From assembly GCA_964625225.1 (NCBI GenBank), contig CAZVAR010000080.1:1-17040 (forward strand): 17,040 bases of DNA. Direction: 5' to 3'. Position numbers and translations under genes: made by a program. Shown in pieces: positions 14,863 to 17,040 of this stretch. Numbering within the stretch: the first letter of the stretch is position 1; each line of letters starts with the position of its first letter. Under the pieces are notes generated by a model, which searched no databases, was not told the DNA's origin, and saw only the letters and a program-made list of their open reading frames with translations. The DNA is from CAZVAR01 sp964625225. Lineage in GTDB: Bacteria; Pseudomonadota; Alphaproteobacteria; JAJUGE01.

Positions 14863-14892
14863 TATATAGTCCGGAACCGCGGCGCCGCCCAA
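14863..14892 (-). promoter_or_regulatory. Possible hpnC promoter with palindromic -10 CTATATAG
   Basis: The 8-base palindrome CTATATAG at 14862-14869 is the only AT-rich spot in the 101-base gap between the divergent genes. On the minus strand TTGGGC (complement of 14887-14892) precedes TATATA by 18 bases. The same palindrome could serve as the -10 for the rightward gene, though no good -35 is seen on that side. Confidence 0.4.
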
Positions 14893-14932
14893 GCGGCCCG
14901 TTCCGGCGACCGGGAGATCGATCCTGGCACGA

Positions 14933-15781
14933 GTGCAGACGAACGATGCCGTCGCGTATTGCGCCGAGCAGATTCGGCGCTACGACAGCGACCGTTATGC
15001 GACCGCCCTGTTCGCGCCGGCCTCACGGCGGCCGGCGCTCTATGCCCTCTATGCGTTCAACCTGGAAATCGCCAAGGTGCGCGAGGTGACGTCCCAGCCG
15101 CTGCTCGGCGAGATGCGGCTGCAATGGTGGCGGGAAAGCCTGGACGGGATCATGGCCGGGACGCCGCGGCAGCATGCGGTCGCGATCGCGCTGTCCGAGG
15201 CCCTCCGGACGCACCGGCTCGACCGTCGGCGGCTCGATCGGCTGATCGACGCGCGCAGCGCCGATCTCGACGACGAACCGCCGGCGACGGTGGGGGCGCT
15301 GACCGCCTACGTGGAAGGGACCTCCGCAACGCTGATTGAGCTCGCGTTGGAGGCGCTCGACGCGCGCGACGAGGCCGCCATGGAAGCCGGCCGTCTGATC
15401 GGCATCGCCTGGGGCCTGACCGGGCTGCTGCGGGCGATCCCGTTCCACGCGCGGGCGCGGCGCTTGTACCTGCCTGCCGACCTGAGCGCCGAGGCGGGCC
15501 TGTCGAGCAGCGACCTGCTCGCGCTGCGACCGCAGCCGGCCCTTCGCACCGTGGTGAGGACCATCGCCGAGATGGCACGGGACCGGCTCGCCGCGGCGCG
15601 GCGGCTGCGCACCGAAGTTCCGCAGCGCGCCGTTCCGGCACTCCTGACCGCGACCCTGGCCAGCGGCTATCTCGGCCTGCTGCGGCGCGCGGAGTACGAC
15701 CCGTTCGATCCCCGCGCGGCCGCGCCGCTGCCGTCGCGTTCCTGGCGACTGCTGGCGGTCCGGGCGACCGGCCGCTACTGA
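14933..15781 (+). CDS. Squalene/phytoene synthase-like protein lacking Asp-rich motifs (NDUFAF6-like)
   Basis: This 282-residue protein has the squalene/phytoene synthase fold. Evidence is the N-terminal DRYATALFAPASRRPALYAL, the LQWWRESLDG segment (64-72) and a C-terminal VPALLTATLASGYLGLLRRA. Where active enzymes carry DDxxD it reads NLEIAKVRE (43-51), and where they carry NxxRDxxED it reads GLTGLLRAIP (161-170). It therefore cannot bind the Mg2+-diphosphate in the usual way. These substitutions are typical of the NDUFAF6-like group linked to complex I assembly; that role is an inference. The start is GTG 14933, but GGGAG lies 16 bases before it, so a non-standard CTG at 14924 is possible. 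It converges on trmFO with a four-base gap. Confidence 0.85.
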   Translation: MQTNDAVAYCAEQIRRYDSDRYATALFAPASRRPALYALYAFNLEIAKVREVTSQPLLGEMRLQWWRESLDGIMAGTPRQHAVAIALSEALRTHRLDRRRLDRLIDARSADLDDEPPATVGALTAYVEGTSATLIELALEALDARDEAAMEAGRLIGIAWGLTGLLRAIPFHARARRLYLPADLSAEAGLSSSDLLALRPQPALRTVVRTIAEMARDRLAAARRLRTEVPQRAVPALLTATLASGYLGLLRRAEYDPFDPRAAAPLPSRSWRLLAVRATGRY

Positions 15782-15785
15782 CGGT

Positions 15786-17040
15786 TCAGGCGGCGGCATC
15801 CTGCAACGGCACGAGCCAGGTCTCGAGATCGCTCAATGCGCGCCGGGCGAGCTCCTGCTTGCGCTCCTTGCGCCCGCGACGGCCCTTCGCCGCGTCCTCG
15901 ATCGGCGGCAGCAAACCGAAATTCACGTTCATCGGCTGAAAGCTTCGCTGCTCCCCCTCGGCCGGGATGTGGCCGCCGGTGATGTGCGCGAGGAGGGCCC
16001 CGAGCGCGGTCGTCGGCGGCGGCGGGACGACCGCCGCGCCATGCCGCTCGGCGGCTGCGAAGCGGCCGGCCAGAATGCCGATCGCGGCGCTCTCGACATA
16101 GCCCTCGACGCCGGTGACCTGGCCGGCAAAGCGCAGGCGCGGATCGGCCTTCAGCCGCAGCAGACGATCCAGCAGCTTCGGGCTGTTGAGGAAGGTGTTG
16201 CGGTGGATGCCTCCGAAGCGGGCGAACTCGGCCTTCTCCAGGCCGGGGATCATTCGGAAGATGCGGGCCTGCTCGCCATATCTCAATTTCGTCTGAAAGC
16301 CGACGATATTGTAAAGCGTTCCCAACGCGTTGTCCTGTCGAAGCTGAACCACGGCATAAGGCCGGCGCCCGGTATGCGGGTCGGTCAGGCCGACCGGCTT
16401 CATCGGCCCGAAGCGGAGCGTGTCGGGGCCGCGCTCGGCCATGACCTCGATGGGGAGACACCCCTCGAAATAGGGCGTATCCCGCTCCCAATCCCGGAAC
16501 TCCGCTTTCTCGCCGGCCAGCAATGCCTGCACGAACGCCTCGTACTGCGTACGATCCAGCGGACAGTTGATGTAGTCGGCGCCGGTGCCGGCGGGCCCCC
16601 GCTTATCGTAGCGCGACTGGAACCAGGCCCGGGACAGGTCGATGGAGTCCCGATGCACGATCGGCGCGATCGCATCGAAAAAGGCAAGCGACTCCTCGCC
16701 GGTCAGGCGGCGGACCGCGTCGGCGAGTGCCGGCGAGGTCAGCGGGCCGGTCGCGACGATCACCGAGTCCCAATCCGGCGGCGGCAGCCCCGCCACCTCT
16801 CCGCGCTCGACCGTGATCAGCGGTTCGGCGGTAAGCGCCGCCGTCACGGCCTCCGAGAAGCCGTGGCGATCGACCGCGAGCGCGCCACCGGCAGGCACCT
16901 TATTGCGGTCGGCGGCGGCCATCACGAGCGAACCGCAGCGCCACATCTCCGCGTGCAGCAGGCCGACCGCATTGGTCTCCGCATCGTCGGAGCGGAAGGA
17001 GTTGGAGCAGACCAGCTCGGCGAAACCGCCGGTCCGGTGC
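15786..17040 (-). CDS. trmFO: FAD/folate-dependent tRNA (uracil-54-C5)-methyltransferase TrmFO (N-terminus beyond window)
   Basis: TrmFO makes m5U at position 54 of tRNA, using methylenetetrahydrofolate as carbon donor and FADH2 as reductant. About 418 codons are visible and the frame continues to the right edge, so only the first few dozen residues with the FAD GxGxxG motif are missing. Catalytic cysteines are visible in LVCSNSFRSDD near the visible start (C53 in the B. subtilis protein) and in YINCPLDRTQYEAF (its second active cysteine). Other family blocks are GCLPIEVMAERGPDTLRFGP and QPMNVNFGLLPP near the C-terminus. The ATG at 16946 is internal. The gene converges on the synthase-like gene. 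Confidence 0.95.
   Translation of the reverse strand, partial: HRTGGFAELVCSNSFRSDDAETNAVGLLHAEMWRCGSLVMAAADRNKVPAGGALAVDRHGFSEAVTAALTAEPLITVERGEVAGLPPPDWDSVIVATGPLTSPALADAVRRLTGEESLAFFDAIAPIVHRDSIDLSRAWFQSRYDKRGPAGTGADYINCPLDRTQYEAFVQALLAGEKAEFRDWERDTPYFEGCLPIEVMAERGPDTLRFGPMKPVGLTDPHTGRRPYAVVQLRQDNALGTLYNIVGFQTKLRYGEQARIFRMIPGLEKAEFARFGGIHRNTFLNSPKLLDRLLRLKADPRLRFAGQVTGVEGYVESAAIGILAGRFAAAERHGAAVVPPPPTTALGALLAHITGGHIPAEGEQRSFQPMNVNFGLLPPIEDAAKGRRGRKERKQELARRALSDLETWLVPLQDAAA

Noticed and set aside
13316..14869. Long plus-strand open frame of 517 codons opposite hpnD and hpnC
   Set aside because: The product is low-complexity Arg/Pro/Ala/Ser sequence opposite two well-recognised genes.
15786..16946. 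TrmFO start at the ATG ending at 16946
   Set aside because: The frame continues rightward with the conserved LVCSNSFRSDD segment, so the true start is outside the window.
1..17040. CRISPR arrays, insertion sequences, tRNA or rRNA genes, phage genes
   Set aside because: None seen: no regularly spaced repeats, no transposase or integrase motifs, no cloverleaf-like sequence recognised, and composition is even across the window.

Overview
The window is a chromosomal segment from a GC-rich alphaproteobacterium, most likely of the Rhodospirillales type. The clues are the gene order tatABC, surE, pcm, LysM/M23 lipoprotein, DUF815 ATPase, yajC, secD, secF, Mth938-type protein, squalene-synthase-like protein. 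Further clues are the Rrf2-type SUF regulator ahead of sufB and the three-gene hpnCDE route to squalene. Nearly all of the DNA is coding, there are no mobile elements, CRISPR arrays or RNA genes that I can see, and no gap between genes exceeds about 235 bases. The exact genus cannot be read from the sequence.

Left end (1-2253): the start of sufB and its upstream Rrf2 regulator run leftward as the head of a SUF iron-sulfur cluster operon. Divergent from them is a stand-alone enolase-superfamily gene whose sequence and active-site residues match D(-)-tartrate dehydratase.

Centre (2487-11062): this is a protein-export and cell-envelope block. tatA, tatB and tatC encode the twin-arginine translocase. 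surE and pcm (stress and protein-repair enzymes) and a LysM/M23 lipoprotein follow, with 4-base start/stop overlaps at three junctions. A DUF815 AAA-type ATPase lies on the opposite strand. Divergent from it, yajC, secD and secF encode the Sec accessory complex, followed by a small Mth938-domain protein. serS, which I recall as often lying between tatC and surE in relatives, is absent. A strong hairpin at 11082-11109 closes this block.

Right end (11124-17040): a leftward group holds hpnC, hpnD and hpnE (farnesyl diphosphate to squalene via presqualene diphosphate and hydroxysqualene) and then an iron superoxide dismutase with its own likely promoter. Divergent from hpnC is a third squalene/phytoene-synthase homologue that has lost both aspartate-rich motifs and so is probably an NDUFAF6-like complex I assembly factor. 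It converges on trmFO (tRNA m5U54 methyltransferase), which runs off the right edge.

I found no clearly new system. The points most worth a second look are the degenerate M23 domain, three contiguous squalene-synthase-fold genes of which one is catalytically dead, the orphan tartrate dehydratase sharing an upstream region with the SUF regulator, and an inverted repeat in that region.
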